64,000 bases of DNA, from positions 124,001 through 188,000 of the forward strand of contig JAKZMJ010000005.1 in assembly GCA_030491005.1 (NCBI GenBank). Reading direction: 5' to 3'. Origin of the DNA: Sulfurospirillum sp. GTDB lineage: Bacteria > Campylobacterota > Campylobacteria > Campylobacterales > Arcobacteraceae. A program made the position numbers and the translations under genes. How positions within the stretch are numbered: position 1 is the first letter of the stretch; each line of letters begins with the position of its first letter. The notes under the pieces were generated by a model. It searched no databases. It worked only from the letters and a program-made list of their open reading frames with translations, and was not told the origin of the DNA. This document shows, one piece after another, positions 36,131 through 45,659 of the stretch.

Positions 36131-38515
36131 ATGGCAATAATGATTAAAAAAAGAAATGGACGAAAAGAAGTTTTAGATATTACAAAAATACAGAAAATGA
36201 CACATGAATCTACTATGGATTTATCTAATGTAAGTCAAAGTGAGTTGGAACTTGATGCACAAATTAAATTTATAGATGGTATGAGTTCAGCTGATATTCA
36301 AGATGCGCTTATTAAAACAGCAGTTGAAAAAATAGATATAGATGTTCCAAATTGGACCTTTGTTGCTGCAAAATTATTTTTATTTGATTTATATCATAGA
36401 GTAGGGCGAACCACAGGTGGAATAAAAGGTCAAGCCTATGGTCACATAAGTGCATATATCAAATATGCACAAAGTGAAAATAGAATAATCCAAAACCTAG
36501 AACAAGGTTATGACTTAGATGATTTAAACTCACATATCGACCCCAAGCGTGATTTTGCCTTTAATTATCTTGGCATTAAAACCATGTACGATAGGTATTT
36601 ATTAAAAGATAAAAACTCAAATGTTATCGAACTACCTCAGCATATGTTTATGGCTATTTCTATGTTTTTAGCACAAAATGAAGAAAATAAACAAGAAAGA
36701 GCAATAGAGTTTTATAATTTAATTTCTAAATTTGAAGTGATGTTAGCAACTCCTACTTTATCAAATGCTAGAACAAATAGACATCAATTATCATCTTGTT
36801 ATATAGGTTCAAGTCCTGATAATATTGAAGGTATTTTTGATGCTTATAAAGAAATGGCATTATTGTCTAAATATGGAGGTGGTATTGGTTGGGATTGGAA
36901 TACTATTCGTTCACTTGGAGGAATGATTGATAATCATAAAAATGCAGCAGGTGGAACTGTACCATTTCTAAAAATTACAAATGATTTGGCATTAGCTGTT
37001 GATCAATTAGGTACAAGAAAAGGTGCTATTGCTGTTTATTTAGAACCTTGGCATATGGATATAGTTGATTTTATTGATTTAAAGAAAAACTCAGGAGAAG
37101 AAAGAAGAAGGGCTCATGATTTATTCCCTTCTTTATGGATAAGTGATCTTTTTATGCAAAGGATTTTAGAAGATTCTCACTGGACTTTATTTGATCCTTA
37201 TGAGGTTCAAGATTTATCTTTATTGTATGGAGAAGCTTTTACAAAACGCTATGAAGAATATGAAAATGATGATAGTATCACAAAAGATAGAATGAAAGCA
37301 AAAGATTTATGGAAAAAGATTTTAACTTCTTATTTTGAATCAGGAAGTCCATTTTTATGTTTTAAAGATAATGCAAATAAAGCTAATCCAAATAAGCATA
37401 CAGGACATATAAGAAGCTCAAACCTTTGTACAGAAATTTTTCAAAATACAAAGCCAAATCATTATAAAATAAAATTTGAATTTGAAGATAATAGTGTTGT
37501 AACTTATGAAGAAGAAGATATGATTTTATTAGATTCAGGAATTAGTAAAAAAGCAAATAAAGTTACTGCACTTGACTCAATAAATAAAAAAAGAATATTC
37601 ATAGTTGAAAAAGAAAAAATAGATGGCGATACAGCTGTTTGTAACTTGGCATCTATTAATTTAAGTAAAATAAATACAAAAGAAGATATACAAAGAATAG
37701 TGCCAATTGCAATTAGAATGTTAGATAATGTAATTGATTTAAATTTTTACCCATTAAAAAAAGTAAAAGTAACAAACCTAAAAACAAGAGCAATAGGTCT
37801 TGGAGTTATGGGTGAAGCTCAGATGTTAGCTGAGGCTGGAATTATATGGGGGAGTGATGAACATTTTAGAAAAATAGATTTTTTAATGGAAACTATTTCT
37901 TATAATGCTATTAAATCTTCTTCAAATTTAGCTTGTGAAAAAGGTTCTTATCCTACATATGATGGTTCAAATTGGAGTAAAGGAATAATGCCTTTTGATC
38001 ATGCACCACAAGCTGTAAATGCTTTAGTTAAAAGAGATTTATTTGATGATGCTTGTAATTGGGATAGCTTAAGAGAAAAAGTAAAAAAAGATGGTATTAG
38101 AAATGGCTATTTAATGGCAATTGCTCCTACTTCATCTATTTCTATTTTAGTAGGAACTACACAAGCCATTGAACCTGTTTATAAAAGAAAATGGTTTGAA
38201 GAAAATTTATCAGGATTAATACCTGTTGTTGTTCCTAATTTAAGTCCAGATACTTGGGTTTATTATACACCTGCTTTTGAAGTTGAACAAACTAAGCTAA
38301 TAAAAGCAGCAGCCATTAGACAAAAGTGGATAGATCAAGGACAGAGTCTAAATATTTTTATGAGTTTAGATAAAGCAAGTGGAAAGTATTTGCATGAAAT
38401 CTATACCTTAGCTTGGAAGCTTGGTCTAAAATCAACTTATTATTTAAGATCACAATCTCCTGAAGCTTCTAATGATATAGAAGATAGAAGTTTAGAATGT
38501 GTTGGTTGTCAATAA
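36131..38515 (+). CDS. nrdA: Class Ia ribonucleoside-diphosphate reductase, alpha subunit
   Basis: NrdA reduces ribonucleoside diphosphates under aerobic conditions. The 794-residue protein has an N-terminal ATP-cone (about residues 4-95), LSSCYIGSSPDNIEG with the first redox Cys and SNLCTEIFQ with the active-site Cys. It also has AVCNLASINLSK with the second redox Cys, LEPWHMDIVDFIDLKKN, and the C-terminal swinging pair CVGC. Everything needed for activity is present. nrdB is 21 nt downstream. Confidence 0.96.
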   Translation: MAIMIKKRNGRKEVLDITKIQKMTHESTMDLSNVSQSELELDAQIKFIDGMSSADIQDALIKTAVEKIDIDVPNWTFVAAKLFLFDLYHRVGRTTGGIKGQAYGHISAYIKYAQSENRIIQNLEQGYDLDDLNSHIDPKRDFAFNYLGIKTMYDRYLLKDKNSNVIELPQHMFMAISMFLAQNEENKQERAIEFYNLISKFEVMLATPTLSNARTNRHQLSSCYIGSSPDNIEGIFDAYKEMALLSKYGGGIGWDWNTIRSLGGMIDNHKNAAGGTVPFLKITNDLALAVDQLGTRKGAIAVYLEPWHMDIVDFIDLKKNSGEERRRAHDLFPSLWISDLFMQRILEDSHWTLFDPYEVQDLSLLYGEAFTKRYEEYENDDSITKDRMKAKDLWKKILTSYFESGSPFLCFKDNANKANPNKHTGHIRSSNLCTEIFQNTKPNHYKIKFEFEDNSVVTYEEEDMILLDSGISKKANKVTALDSINKKRIFIVEKEKIDGDTAVCNLASINLSKINTKEDIQRIVPIAIRMLDNVIDLNFYPLKKVKVTNLKTRAIGLGVMGEAQMLAEAGIIWGSDEHFRKIDFLMETISYNAIKSSSNLACEKGSYPTYDGSNWSKGIMPFDHAPQAVNALVKRDLFDDACNWDSLREKVKKDGIRNGYLMAIAPTSSISILVGTTQAIEPVYKRKWFEENLSGLIPVVVPNLSPDTWVYYTPAFEVEQTKLIKAAAIRQKWIDQGQSLNIFMSLDKASGKYLHEIYTLAWKLGLKSTYYLRSQSPEASNDIEDRSLECVGCQ

Positions 38516-38536
38516 AATAAGAAATTAGGAAAAATA

Positions 38537-39568
38537 ATGAACGGTAGATTTGAAAAAAAAATCATCTATAATCCTTCTAGTACAGAAAGTATAAATGATA
38601 GAAAAACATTTGGAGGACATCCAGATGGAATGTTAAATTTTACAAAAGCTAAATATACTTGGGCATTAAAATTATGGGATACTATGGAAGGGAATACTTG
38701 GTTTCCAAAAGAAGTACAAATGACAGGAGATGCTAAAGATTATAAATACTTATCATTTGCTGAAAAAAGAATGTATGATTTAGTTTTATCTCAGCTTATT
38801 TTTATGGATTCATTACAAACAAATAATATTATGGATAATATGAACCCTTATATAACAGCACCTGAAATTAATGCCATATTATCAAGACAAGCATATGAAG
38901 AAGCAAATCATTCAAAATCTTATGCTGTTATGGTTGAGTCTATTTCTAATAATACAGATGATATTTATGATATGTGGAAAACAGACCATATGTTACAAAA
39001 AAAGAATTTATTCATAGCTACTATTTTTTCTAATTTAGGTGAGAACTTAACAGATGAAAATATGATTCTTGCTATGTTTGGAAATCAAATACTAGAAGGT
39101 ATGTATTTTTATGCAGGATTTGCCGCCATGTATGCTTTAGGAAAATCAGGTAAAATGTTAGGATCTTCTCAAATGATTAGGTTCATTCAAAGAGATGAGG
39201 TAACACATCTTTTATTATTCCAAAATTTAATTAATAGTACAAGACAAGAGAGACCTGAACTATTTACAAAAGAGTTAGAACAAAAAGTACGAAAGATGAT
39301 AAGAGATGCTGTAGATATAGAATCACAATGGGGTGCATATATAACTCAAGGACAAATTTTAGGTTTTACAGATGGTATTATTAGACAATATATTCAATAC
39401 TTAGGAGATAGAAGACTTGAAGCTGTTGGATATGCACCTGAGTATGGAGTAAAACATCCAATACCTTGGGTTGATGGATATAGTTCCTTCAATGACCAAA
39501 GAACTAACTTTTTTGAAGGTAATGTCGTTAACTATAGTAAAGGTTCAATAGATTTTGATGATTTTTAA
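38537..39568 (+). CDS. nrdB: Ribonucleoside-diphosphate reductase, beta subunit (radical generator)
   Basis: The 343-residue ferritin-like protein holds the diiron-tyrosyl cofactor. Iron ligands appear as the [16 protein letters not shown] helix and the [11 protein letters not shown] helix, and the C-terminal tail ([12 protein letters not shown]) would dock on NrdA. GAAATTAGGA upstream serves as ribosome binding site. It forms an operon with nrdA. Confidence 0.95.
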   Translation: MNGRFEKKIIYNPSSTESINDRKTFGGHPDGMLNFTKAKYTWALKLWDTMEGNTWFPKEVQMTGDAKDYKYLSFAEKRMYDLVLSQLIFMDSLQTNNIMDNMNPYITAPEINAILSRQAYEEANHSKSYAVMVESISNNTDDIYDMWKTDHMLQKKNLFIATIFSNLGENLTDENMILAMFGNQILEGMYFYAGFAAMYALGKSGKMLGSSQMIRFIQRDEVTHLLLFQNLINSTRQERPELFTKELEQKVRKMIRDAVDIESQWGAYITQGQILGFTDGIIRQYIQYLGDRRLEAVGYAPEYGVKHPIPWVDGYSSFNDQRTNFFEGNVVNYSKGSIDFDDF

Positions 39569-39590
39569 AAAAACAATTAAGAAGAAATAA

Positions 39591-39923
39591 ATGAAAAAAT
39601 TAACTGCATATTACTTAAACAAAGATATTCTTTTTAAAGATATAAAAAGCGTTAATCCAAAAGAAATTAAAAGTAGAAAAAAGCTTGATATATTTATCTC
39701 TACTTCTATTGCTAAAGAATATTATTCGATATTTATAATAAATGCAAAAAGTAGGTTTTTAAAAAAAAATGCAGATGATTTGATGATACTTTGTGAAAAA
39801 CTTAAAATATATGCCGATCATAATTTTAGACATAAAGAACTTTTAATATCTTCACCTCTTTGTTCAAAAGCAAAAAAATATTTACAAGATAATAAATGGA
39901 AAATACGAATTGATTTTATGTGA
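39591..39923 (+). CDS. Conserved-looking small basic protein, unknown function
   Basis: The 110-residue soluble protein is rich in Lys, with a mixed alpha/beta pattern (LDIFISTSIAKEYYSIFII near the middle) and a CEKLKIYADHNF stretch. I do not recognise it. It lies 22 nt after nrdB and overlaps coaX by 14 nt. That implies an operon with nrdAB-coaX-hisG but not a function. Confidence 0.55.
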   Translation: MKKLTAYYLNKDILFKDIKSVNPKEIKSRKKLDIFISTSIAKEYYSIFIINAKSRFLKKNADDLMILCEKLKIYADHNFRHKELLISSPLCSKAKKYLQDNKWKIRIDFM

Positions 39924-40542
39924 TATTGGAAATACTAGTTTTCATTTTTTAATTAATGGTATTGAAAAAAAATATTTATTATCTGAAGAATTAGAGCATT
40001 TTACACAAAAAGTATATTATATTAGCGTAAATGAAGAAGCTAGTTTAAAACTTATAAAACACTCTAAGCAATGTATAAATTTAGAAAAAGATATAAAATT
40101 TGAAACTTCATATATAGGTATTGGCATAGATAGGAAAATGGTTTGTTATGATATCAAAGATGCAGTGATCATAGATGCAGGAAGTGCTATAAGTGTAGAT
40201 ATTATAGAAAATTTTCAACATCAAGGTGGTTTTATTCTTTTGGGACTTAAAGCTCTTACAAATAGCTATACTAAAATTTCGCAAGTTCTTAATGTGGATT
40301 TTAATACAAAGCTAAACTTAGATAAACTTCCATTAAATACTAAAGATGCTATTTCTTATGGTATTTTAAAGTCTATAATATTACCTATTAAAGAAGTATC
40401 AAGTAATAAACAATTAATATTTACAGGTGGAGATGGAAAATTTTTAAGTGAATTTTTTCCAAATAGTATAGTTGAAGAACATTTAATATTTAAAAATATG
40501 AAAAGGATAATTAATGCTAAGCATTGCGTTACCAAAAGGTAG
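39910..40542 (+). CDS. coaX: Type III pantothenate kinase CoaX
   Basis: CoaX performs the first step of coenzyme A synthesis, with the feedback-insensitive enzyme type. The 210-residue ASKHA-fold protein has CDIGNTSFHF (phosphate 1), VIIDAGSAISVDII (phosphate 2 and catalytic Asp) and LIFTGGDGKF (adenosine). It is shorter than average (about 250), as in other Campylobacterota. The start is TTG at 39910, within the previous gene's last codons, which places DIGNT at its normal distance from the N-terminus. Confidence 0.9.
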   Translation: MILCDIGNTSFHFLINGIEKKYLLSEELEHFTQKVYYISVNEEASLKLIKHSKQCINLEKDIKFETSYIGIGIDRKMVCYDIKDAVIIDAGSAISVDIIENFQHQGGFILLGLKALTNSYTKISQVLNVDFNTKLNLDKLPLNTKDAISYGILKSIILPIKEVSSNKQLIFTGGDGKFLSEFFPNSIVEEHLIFKNMKRIINAKHCVTKR

Positions 40543-41122
40543 AATAGCAAAAGAAACTTTAGAGAAATTTGAAGATGCTTTTAAGGAAAAGTTTGTATTT
40601 ATGAATAGAAAATTAATACTAGAAAAAGCTGGTTTTAAATTTTTAAATGTTAGAAATCAAGATGTTCCTACTTACGTGATTCATGGAGCTGCTGATTTAG
40701 GTGTGGTTGGACTTGATGTATTAGAAGAAAAAGAATATGACCTTATAAAACTACTAGATTTAAAACTAGGACTTTGTAAGGTGGCATTTGGTTTTGTAAA
40801 AGGTAATAAAGTAGATTTTACAAAAAGTAATATCAAAGTAGCTACAAAACATGAAGTAATTACAAAAAAATACTTTGAAGAAAAAGCTATGGCTGTAGAT
40901 ATTATAAAACTTTATGGTTCTATTGAATTAGCTCCATTAGTTGGGCTATCTGATTGTATAGTTGATATTGTTGAAACAGGTGCAACTATGAAAGAAAATG
41001 GCTTAGAAGTTGGAGATACTATTATGCAAAGTAGTGCTTATTTAATAGCTAACAAGAACTCATTTTATGCTAAAAAAGATTTGATATTTGCCTTAAAAGA
41101 CAAAATACAAAGTGTACTTTAA
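40514..41122 (+). CDS. hisG: ATP phosphoribosyltransferase HisG, short form
   Basis: HisG starts histidine synthesis by joining ATP and PRPP. The 202-residue protein has MLSIALPKGRI, GAADLGVVGLDVLEE and the PRPP loop IVDIVETGATMKENGLEV. It lacks the C-terminal regulatory domain, so it is the short type that needs HisZ as partner; hisZ is not in the window. It overlaps coaX by 29 nt and the methyltransferase by 1 nt. Confidence 0.94.
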   Translation: MLSIALPKGRIAKETLEKFEDAFKEKFVFMNRKLILEKAGFKFLNVRNQDVPTYVIHGAADLGVVGLDVLEEKEYDLIKLLDLKLGLCKVAFGFVKGNKVDFTKSNIKVATKHEVITKKYFEEKAMAVDIIKLYGSIELAPLVGLSDCIVDIVETGATMKENGLEVGDTIMQSSAYLIANKNSFYAKKDLIFALKDKIQSVL

Positions 41123-41820
41123 TGGGTTTAGAGTTATATGCTAAAATTGAAGAATATTTAGGTATTGATGAAGAAACAAAAAGTATTCATAAAAGTTTTT
41201 TAAAGATAATTTTTGAAAAAGAATTTAAAAATATTATAGATATTGGCTGTGGGAAGGGTGCTTTTATAATGCACTTATTAGCAAATCAAATTAAGGCTTA
41301 TGGTATTGATTTAAGTACTGAACAAATCAAAGTATGTAAGTCTTATGGTTTAAATGCCAATTGTTTGGATATAAAAGATATTAAAGATAAGTTTGATTGT
41401 GCTACAGCTATATTTGATCTTGTAAATTTTATTCCCAATAATGAATTATTACAGTTTTTCAAAAATGTTAATAATGTTTTAATAGATGGTGCTTATTTTA
41501 TTTTTGATGTTAATACTTTATTTGGTTTTGAAGATATAGCTCAAGGTGTACTAAATATCAATTTAGATGAAAAATTCATAGCTGTAGATGCAAACTTTGA
41601 AGATGATAAACTATATACAGATATTACACTTTTTACTAAAAATAAAAATGATTTATATAATAAAGAAGAAGATAGTATAGTTCAATATTATTATGAAATA
41701 CAATATTTAAAACAAGCATTAAAAGATAGTAATTTTGAAGTAGAGAATATAATAAATCTGAACTTATATAGTAATGAAAAAGCAGATAAAATAATCTTTA
41801 TTTGCAAGAAGATACAGTAA
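41122..41820 (+). CDS. Class I SAM-dependent methyltransferase, substrate unknown
   Basis: The 232-residue protein has the SAM-binding motif I IIDIGCGKGAFIMHL near residues 37-51, an acidic motif II end (AYGIDLS) and motif IV-like CATAIFDLVNFI. It ends with FEVENIINL and a C-terminal beta strand. The substrate cannot be deduced. It shares the ATG/stop base with hisG, so it is the last gene of the nrd-coaX-hisG run. Confidence 0.8.
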   Translation: MGLELYAKIEEYLGIDEETKSIHKSFLKIIFEKEFKNIIDIGCGKGAFIMHLLANQIKAYGIDLSTEQIKVCKSYGLNANCLDIKDIKDKFDCATAIFDLVNFIPNNELLQFFKNVNNVLIDGAYFIFDVNTLFGFEDIAQGVLNINLDEKFIAVDANFEDDKLYTDITLFTKNKNDLYNKEEDSIVQYYYEIQYLKQALKDSNFEVENIINLNLYSNEKADKIIFICKKIQ

Positions 41821-41831
41821 AGATTGATGAT

Positions 41832-42060
41832 TTAGTTTAAATCCAATTTTATTTTTCGCTTTTTCCAATCAGACATATAAACACTCATAAAATTATAAAA
41901 CAACTTATTGTGATTGGTATGAATAAGATGTGTGAGTTCATGAAAAACTACATATTCTATACATTGAGTTGATTTTTTTATAAGTTCAGAATTTAGATTA
42001 ATATAAGATTTAGCAGGATTACAACTACCCCACCTTGTTTTCATCTCTCGTATTTTATAA
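41832..42060 (-). pseudogene. 3' fragment of a YgjP/DUF45-type metallopeptidase, cut by the IS3-family element
   Basis: The remaining sequence reads YKIREMKTRWGSCNP, then VVFHELTHLIHTNHNKLFYN with the HExxH zinc motif. This is the C-terminal third of a YgjP (WLM/SprT-like) protein. The frame runs straight into the left end of the IS at 42061. The missing N-terminal two thirds are not found beyond the other IS end, so the gene is truncated, not merely interrupted. A 70-residue product from ATG 42044 is unlikely to be active. Confidence 0.82.
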
Positions 42061-42144
42061 TGTCCCCAGATAAAACAACCGATTAATAAAATATTTTTAT
42101 TCCAATAGATACAATATAAAGATAAGAAAAGAGGATATTACATT

Positions 42145-43394
42145 ATGAGTAGAAAAAGAACAACATACACAGCAAGTTTTAAAGCAAAATTAGTTTTAGA
42201 AGTTTTAGAGGGAACAAAGACATTAAATGAGATAGCAACACAATAAGAGTAAAGGACAACTTGTGATTAATATCACAAGGCAAACTGTCGAATGTATTAC
42301 CAAAGAATTTATTAAATTGGAAGAAACAGTTTTTAGATAATGCAAGTTTAGCATTTGATAAAAGTGCTTTAGTTAAAGAGTATAAAATAGAAATTGAAAC
42401 ACTACAAAAAGATAAAGATAATATGGCAAAGAAAGTTGGTGAATTAACTTTAGAGAAAGATTTTCTTGAGGGAAAGCTCGTAAGCTTGGTATCATTAAAT
42501 AAGAGAAAAGAGATGATTGATATCAAGCATAAACTATCATTAAATAAGCAATTGAAATTATTAGATATATCTAAAACAGCATACTACTATGAACCTGTAA
42601 TACCATTTAGTTCTAATGAAGATATGAAGCTTTTAAATACGATAGATGTAATACACACAAAGCACCCATACTATGGTACTAGAAGGATAGTTAAACTCTT
42701 GGCTAGATTGGGTTTAAATGTTGGTAGAAAACTGATAAAAACAGCTATGAAATTTATGGGTATAAGAGCATTATATCCTAAGCTTAGAACTACTTTAGCT
42801 AATAAAGAACATAAGAAATACCCATACCTTTTAAAAGAGTTTAAAAATGATAAAAATCAAGTAATCATAGATACTCCAAATAAAGTATGGAGTACAGATA
42901 TAACTTATATTCGACTAGAGAAAGGCTTTGTTTATTTGGCTGCTATTATACATTGGAATACTAAGAAGATATTATCATGGAAGTTATCTAATTCAATGGA
43001 TGTATCCTTGACAACTAGTGTATTAAATGAAGCATTATCTCTATATCCAAGACCTGAAATAGTAAACACAGACCAAGGTAGCCAATACACTGCAAATGAA
43101 CATATTAAAATATTAGTAGATAATGATATATCTATATCTATGGATGCAAAAGGTAGGAGTATTGACAATATTGTTATTGAAAGATTTTGGAGAACATTAA
43201 AATATGAAGATGTATATCCATCTTCATATAAAGATATCAAGGAGGCAAGAAAAGGAATAGATGAATATATCAATATTTACAATAAAGAGAGATTACATTC
43301 TGCAATAGATTATTTAACACCAGATGAAGCATATTATAATTGTGCTAATGATAAATGTTATAATGCTAAAGAAGTGTTACTAAAGGTAGCTTAG
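42145..43394 (+). pseudogene. IS3-family transposase with a hairpin-bearing insertion in its HTH region
   Basis: The gene starts MSRKRTTYTASFKAKL (helix-turn-helix of IS3 OrfA) with GAGGA upstream, but stops at TAA 42244. The OrfA frame resumes at 42291 with NVLPKNLLNWKKQF, then continues without a break into the rve integrase core. Catalytic acids of the DDE triad sit in VWSTDITYIRL, NTDQGSQYTA and DNIVIERFWRTLKYE. Between 42247 and 42290 lie about 44 extra bases with the perfect hairpin CTTGTGAT-TAAT-ATCACAAG. OrfA and OrfB share one frame here, unlike the usual -1 frameshift layout. Confidence 0.85.
42260..42279. repeat. 20-nt hairpin inside the IS3 transposase insertion
   Basis: CTTGTGAT and ATCACAAG flank a TAAT loop. 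GACA and TGTC lie further out (42255-42258 and 42286-42289), making a larger imperfect stem. This looks like a tiny palindromic insertion within the coding sequence. Confidence 0.6.
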
Positions 43395-43534
43395 AGGTTT
43401 GGAATATAAATATATTTAGGATTGGTATTGACAAAGAGGGACAGTATAATTCGATACTTAAAAGCTCGAAATTTTCGCAGTTTTCACTTGTTCTTTTCCA
43501 AGGTTTTGTTAGACAATCGCCAATTAATAACGGC

Positions 43535-44210
43535 TTACGGTAAAATAGTTTTGTTTATTTTGTCTAAATTATTTTTCATTGCCTTGTCAAATTCTTTTTC
43601 ACTTATATCTGAAATAATTATATTATTTGTTAAATCATATAAACTAATTTTAACTACACCAAAAAATTTTTTTACTGTTTCTACAGATTTTAAAAATTTA
43701 TTTTGAAAAACTTCATCTGTTATTCTTCTGCCTTCCGTTCGTTCTCTTACTTTGGTGTATCTTCTAGCTTCTTCAATATCAATACTTACAAATCTTATTT
43801 CTACTTCATAATCTCTTTTTAATGCTCTTTTAATATTTTGTTTTTGTATTGGATAATGTGCAAAATTACCATCTAAGATAAATGATAAATCATTTTTGAA
43901 AGCATAGCTTACTAAAATATCAACTGCTTTAGAACTTGCTCTTTGAAATAGGTGAGAATTGTGTCCATTATAATGTGGACAATGTTTTCTAATGTTATCA
44001 GCTTCAACAGTATCAATTTTTAATTGTTTAGTTAACTCTTCTGCTAACTCACTTTTTCCAGCTCCTGGACTACCTGCTGTAAATATCAATCTTTTATCTT
44101 TTGTATTATGTTTAAAAGTTATAGTTTTTAAAAAATCTTTATTTCCATTAACATAGTCTATTGCTTTATGACTTATTTGCTCTTCTGTTAAATTCTCAAT
44201 TAATGCTTTA
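43535..44210 (-). pseudogene. Zeta-toxin-like kinase, main part (5' end cut off by an IS5-like element)
   Basis: The frame encodes an AAA-type small kinase: Walker A TAGSPGAGKSE, EADNIRKHCPHYNGHNS (the DxxR-type substrate region of zeta proteins), FILDGNFAHY and RERTEGRRI. Zeta kinases phosphorylate UDP-N-acetylglucosamine or related sugars and act as toxins or phage-defence effectors. The preceding sequence LTEEQISHKAIDYVNGNKDF is in frame up to 44210, where the IS begins. The first 12 codons lie beyond the IS at 45598-45635. An ATG at 44089 could give a 184-residue product retaining the P-loop. Confidence 0.82.
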
Positions 44211-45595
44211 AGGGAACCTCTAAAAATAGCATTTAAAAACCACTTTCCAAATATTTATTAAAAAATATCAGAATATAAATTTTATTTGAGAAAATATGAC
44301 AATTTCAACTATAAATTATCTATAATTTACTCTTGAAATAGTGATAATATTCACTATTTTGTTGATATATTATCAACTTTTCATAATTGGTATATTTTTT
44401 AACCTTACTAATTGTTCATATCGTATAAAGTTATAAGTAAGATTTAAAAGTCCTGTTAGGGATTTAATCCTATCAATGCCAATAGCTTTTAAAGATAGAG
44501 CTTTATTCATAGAGGTTGTGAATGTTCCAAATATATGTTCTACTCTTACTCTAGTTTTTGAATATTTATGATTGAGTTTGTGTTGAGCATTAGTAAGTGG
44601 TTTATTTCTATATGCTCGATTGATAACTTTTGAGTTTACATTATTTTTTTGAAGATAGTCTTCTATCTCTTTTGATTTGTATGCTGAATCAGCATACAAT
44701 GTAGTATCATCTTCATTGATAAGTTCTTTAATTACTTGTGAATCATGAGTTGATGAGGGTGTTACAGTATAAGTAGATATTACTTTAGTTTTTTGATCAA
44801 CTGATATATGATTTTTATATCCAAATTCTCTAGTTTTATACTTGGTAACCCATCTGGCATCTATATCTTTTTGAGCTAATTTATTTTTATTCTTTCCAAA
44901 CTCTAAAGGAATAGCACCTTTTTTAATATCAGCATTATCTTGCCTTTTATTTCTTTGTTTAGGTACTTTGATGAAGCTAGCGTCTACAAGTGTTCCCTCT
45001 TTAGCAATAACACCATTAGATAAAAGTTTAGCAGTAAAAATATCAAATAGTTTTTTTGATAAATCTTTCTCTTTTAGTTCTTCTTTAAATAGCCAAATTG
45101 TATTTCTATCAGGTACATTATCACCTATTTGGAGACCTAGAAAATTCATAAAAGATAATCTATCTTTGATTTGAAATTCTGTTTGTTCATCCGATAAATT
45201 GTAGTATCTTTGAAGTATAATTATTTTGAACATTAAGAGTTTATCATATGGTTTCCTACCAGCATTACTTTTTTTATCTTCTTTCATTAATGATTCTTCA
45301 ATAGGTTGTCTAAATAATTCCCAATCAATAATTTCATTTAACTTTTGTAAAGGTGGTTGATGCTTTTTAATCTTTTCTAGCTGAAACTCATAATCAAATA
45401 ATCCTGCCATAATATACTCACTTTTTATAATAATTTATGTTGTAATTATAGCTAAATAGTGGTATCAAATGCTTTAAATAATAGCTTTATAGAGAGTTAT
45501 TTGTAAATTTATTTGGATTAAATAAAAGACTTATTTTATGATTTTCTAAGTATTTGAAAATTATGTGATTTTTTGTCTATTTTTAGAGGTGCCCT
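44211..45595 (-). mobile_element. IS5-like insertion sequence, 1385 bp, with a TA target duplication
   Basis: The ends read AGGGAACCTCTAAAAATAG at 44211 and the complement of AGGGCACCTCTAAAAATAG at 45595, inverted repeats with one mismatch. TA flanks both ends (44209-44210 and 45596-45597). Removing the element plus one TA joins the zeta-kinase fragments in frame, which confirms both ends. A full transposase gene lies inside. Confidence 0.92.
44373..45410 (-). CDS. IS5-family transposase
   Basis: The 345-residue DDE transposase has an N-terminal DUF772-type domain (GRKPYDKLLMFKIIILQRYYNLSDEQ). Catalytic acids are Asp in LVDASFIKVPKQRN, Asp in LYADSAYKSKEI and Glu in RVRVEHIFGTF. The frame is complete and starts with MAGLFDYEFQL, so this element is probably functional and a recent arrival. 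Confidence 0.92.
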   Translation of the reverse strand: MAGLFDYEFQLEKIKKHQPPLQKLNEIIDWELFRQPIEESLMKEDKKSNAGRKPYDKLLMFKIIILQRYYNLSDEQTEFQIKDRLSFMNFLGLQIGDNVPDRNTIWLFKEELKEKDLSKKLFDIFTAKLLSNGVIAKEGTLVDASFIKVPKQRNKRQDNADIKKGAIPLEFGKNKNKLAQKDIDARWVTKYKTREFGYKNHISVDQKTKVISTYTVTPSSTHDSQVIKELINEDDTTLYADSAYKSKEIEDYLQKNNVNSKVINRAYRNKPLTNAQHKLNHKYSKTRVRVEHIFGTFTTSMNKALSLKAIGIDRIKSLTGLLNLTYNFIRYEQLVRLKNIPIMKS

Positions 45596-45597
45596 TA

Positions 45598-45635
45598 TTA
45601 TTTAAAACTTGTTGTATTAATTCTTTATCACTCAT
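45598..45635 (-). pseudogene. 5' end of the split zeta-toxin-like kinase gene
   Basis: ATG at 45635 with AAGGAAA upstream encodes MSDKELIQQVLN and then meets the IS end. Joined across the IS with one TA removed, the frame continues KALIENLTEEQISHKA and on to the P-loop. This is the native start and ribosome binding site of the kinase gene. Confidence 0.85.
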
Positions 45636-45659
45636 TTTATTGTTTCCTTTTTCTTTTTT

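Larger units (their letters stand above)
42061..43443 (+). mobile_element. IS3-family insertion sequence (degenerate)
   Basis: The terminal TGTCCC at 42061-42066 is matched by GGGACA at 43438-43443. The inner 40 bases are imperfect inverted repeats (shared ATATTT and TATTCC segments). The flanking trinucleotides (TAA left, GTA right) do not match, so no target duplication is left, in line with a deletion or rearrangement next to the element. The transposase gene inside is broken. Confidence 0.75.

Noticed and set aside
42260-42279. Hairpin as a transcription terminator
   Set aside because: It lies within the IS3 transposase coding region, has no T-run and interrupts a conserved protein motif, so an insertion is the better explanation.
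43444-43534. Segment with more GC than its surroundings and GTCTAAC on the minus strand, suggesting an integron attC site after the zeta-kinase gene
   Set aside because: Only one core-like heptamer fits. No matching GTTRRRY partner or paired L boxes are present, no integrase is seen, and the IS3 end may have removed any second half. Not supportable as attC.
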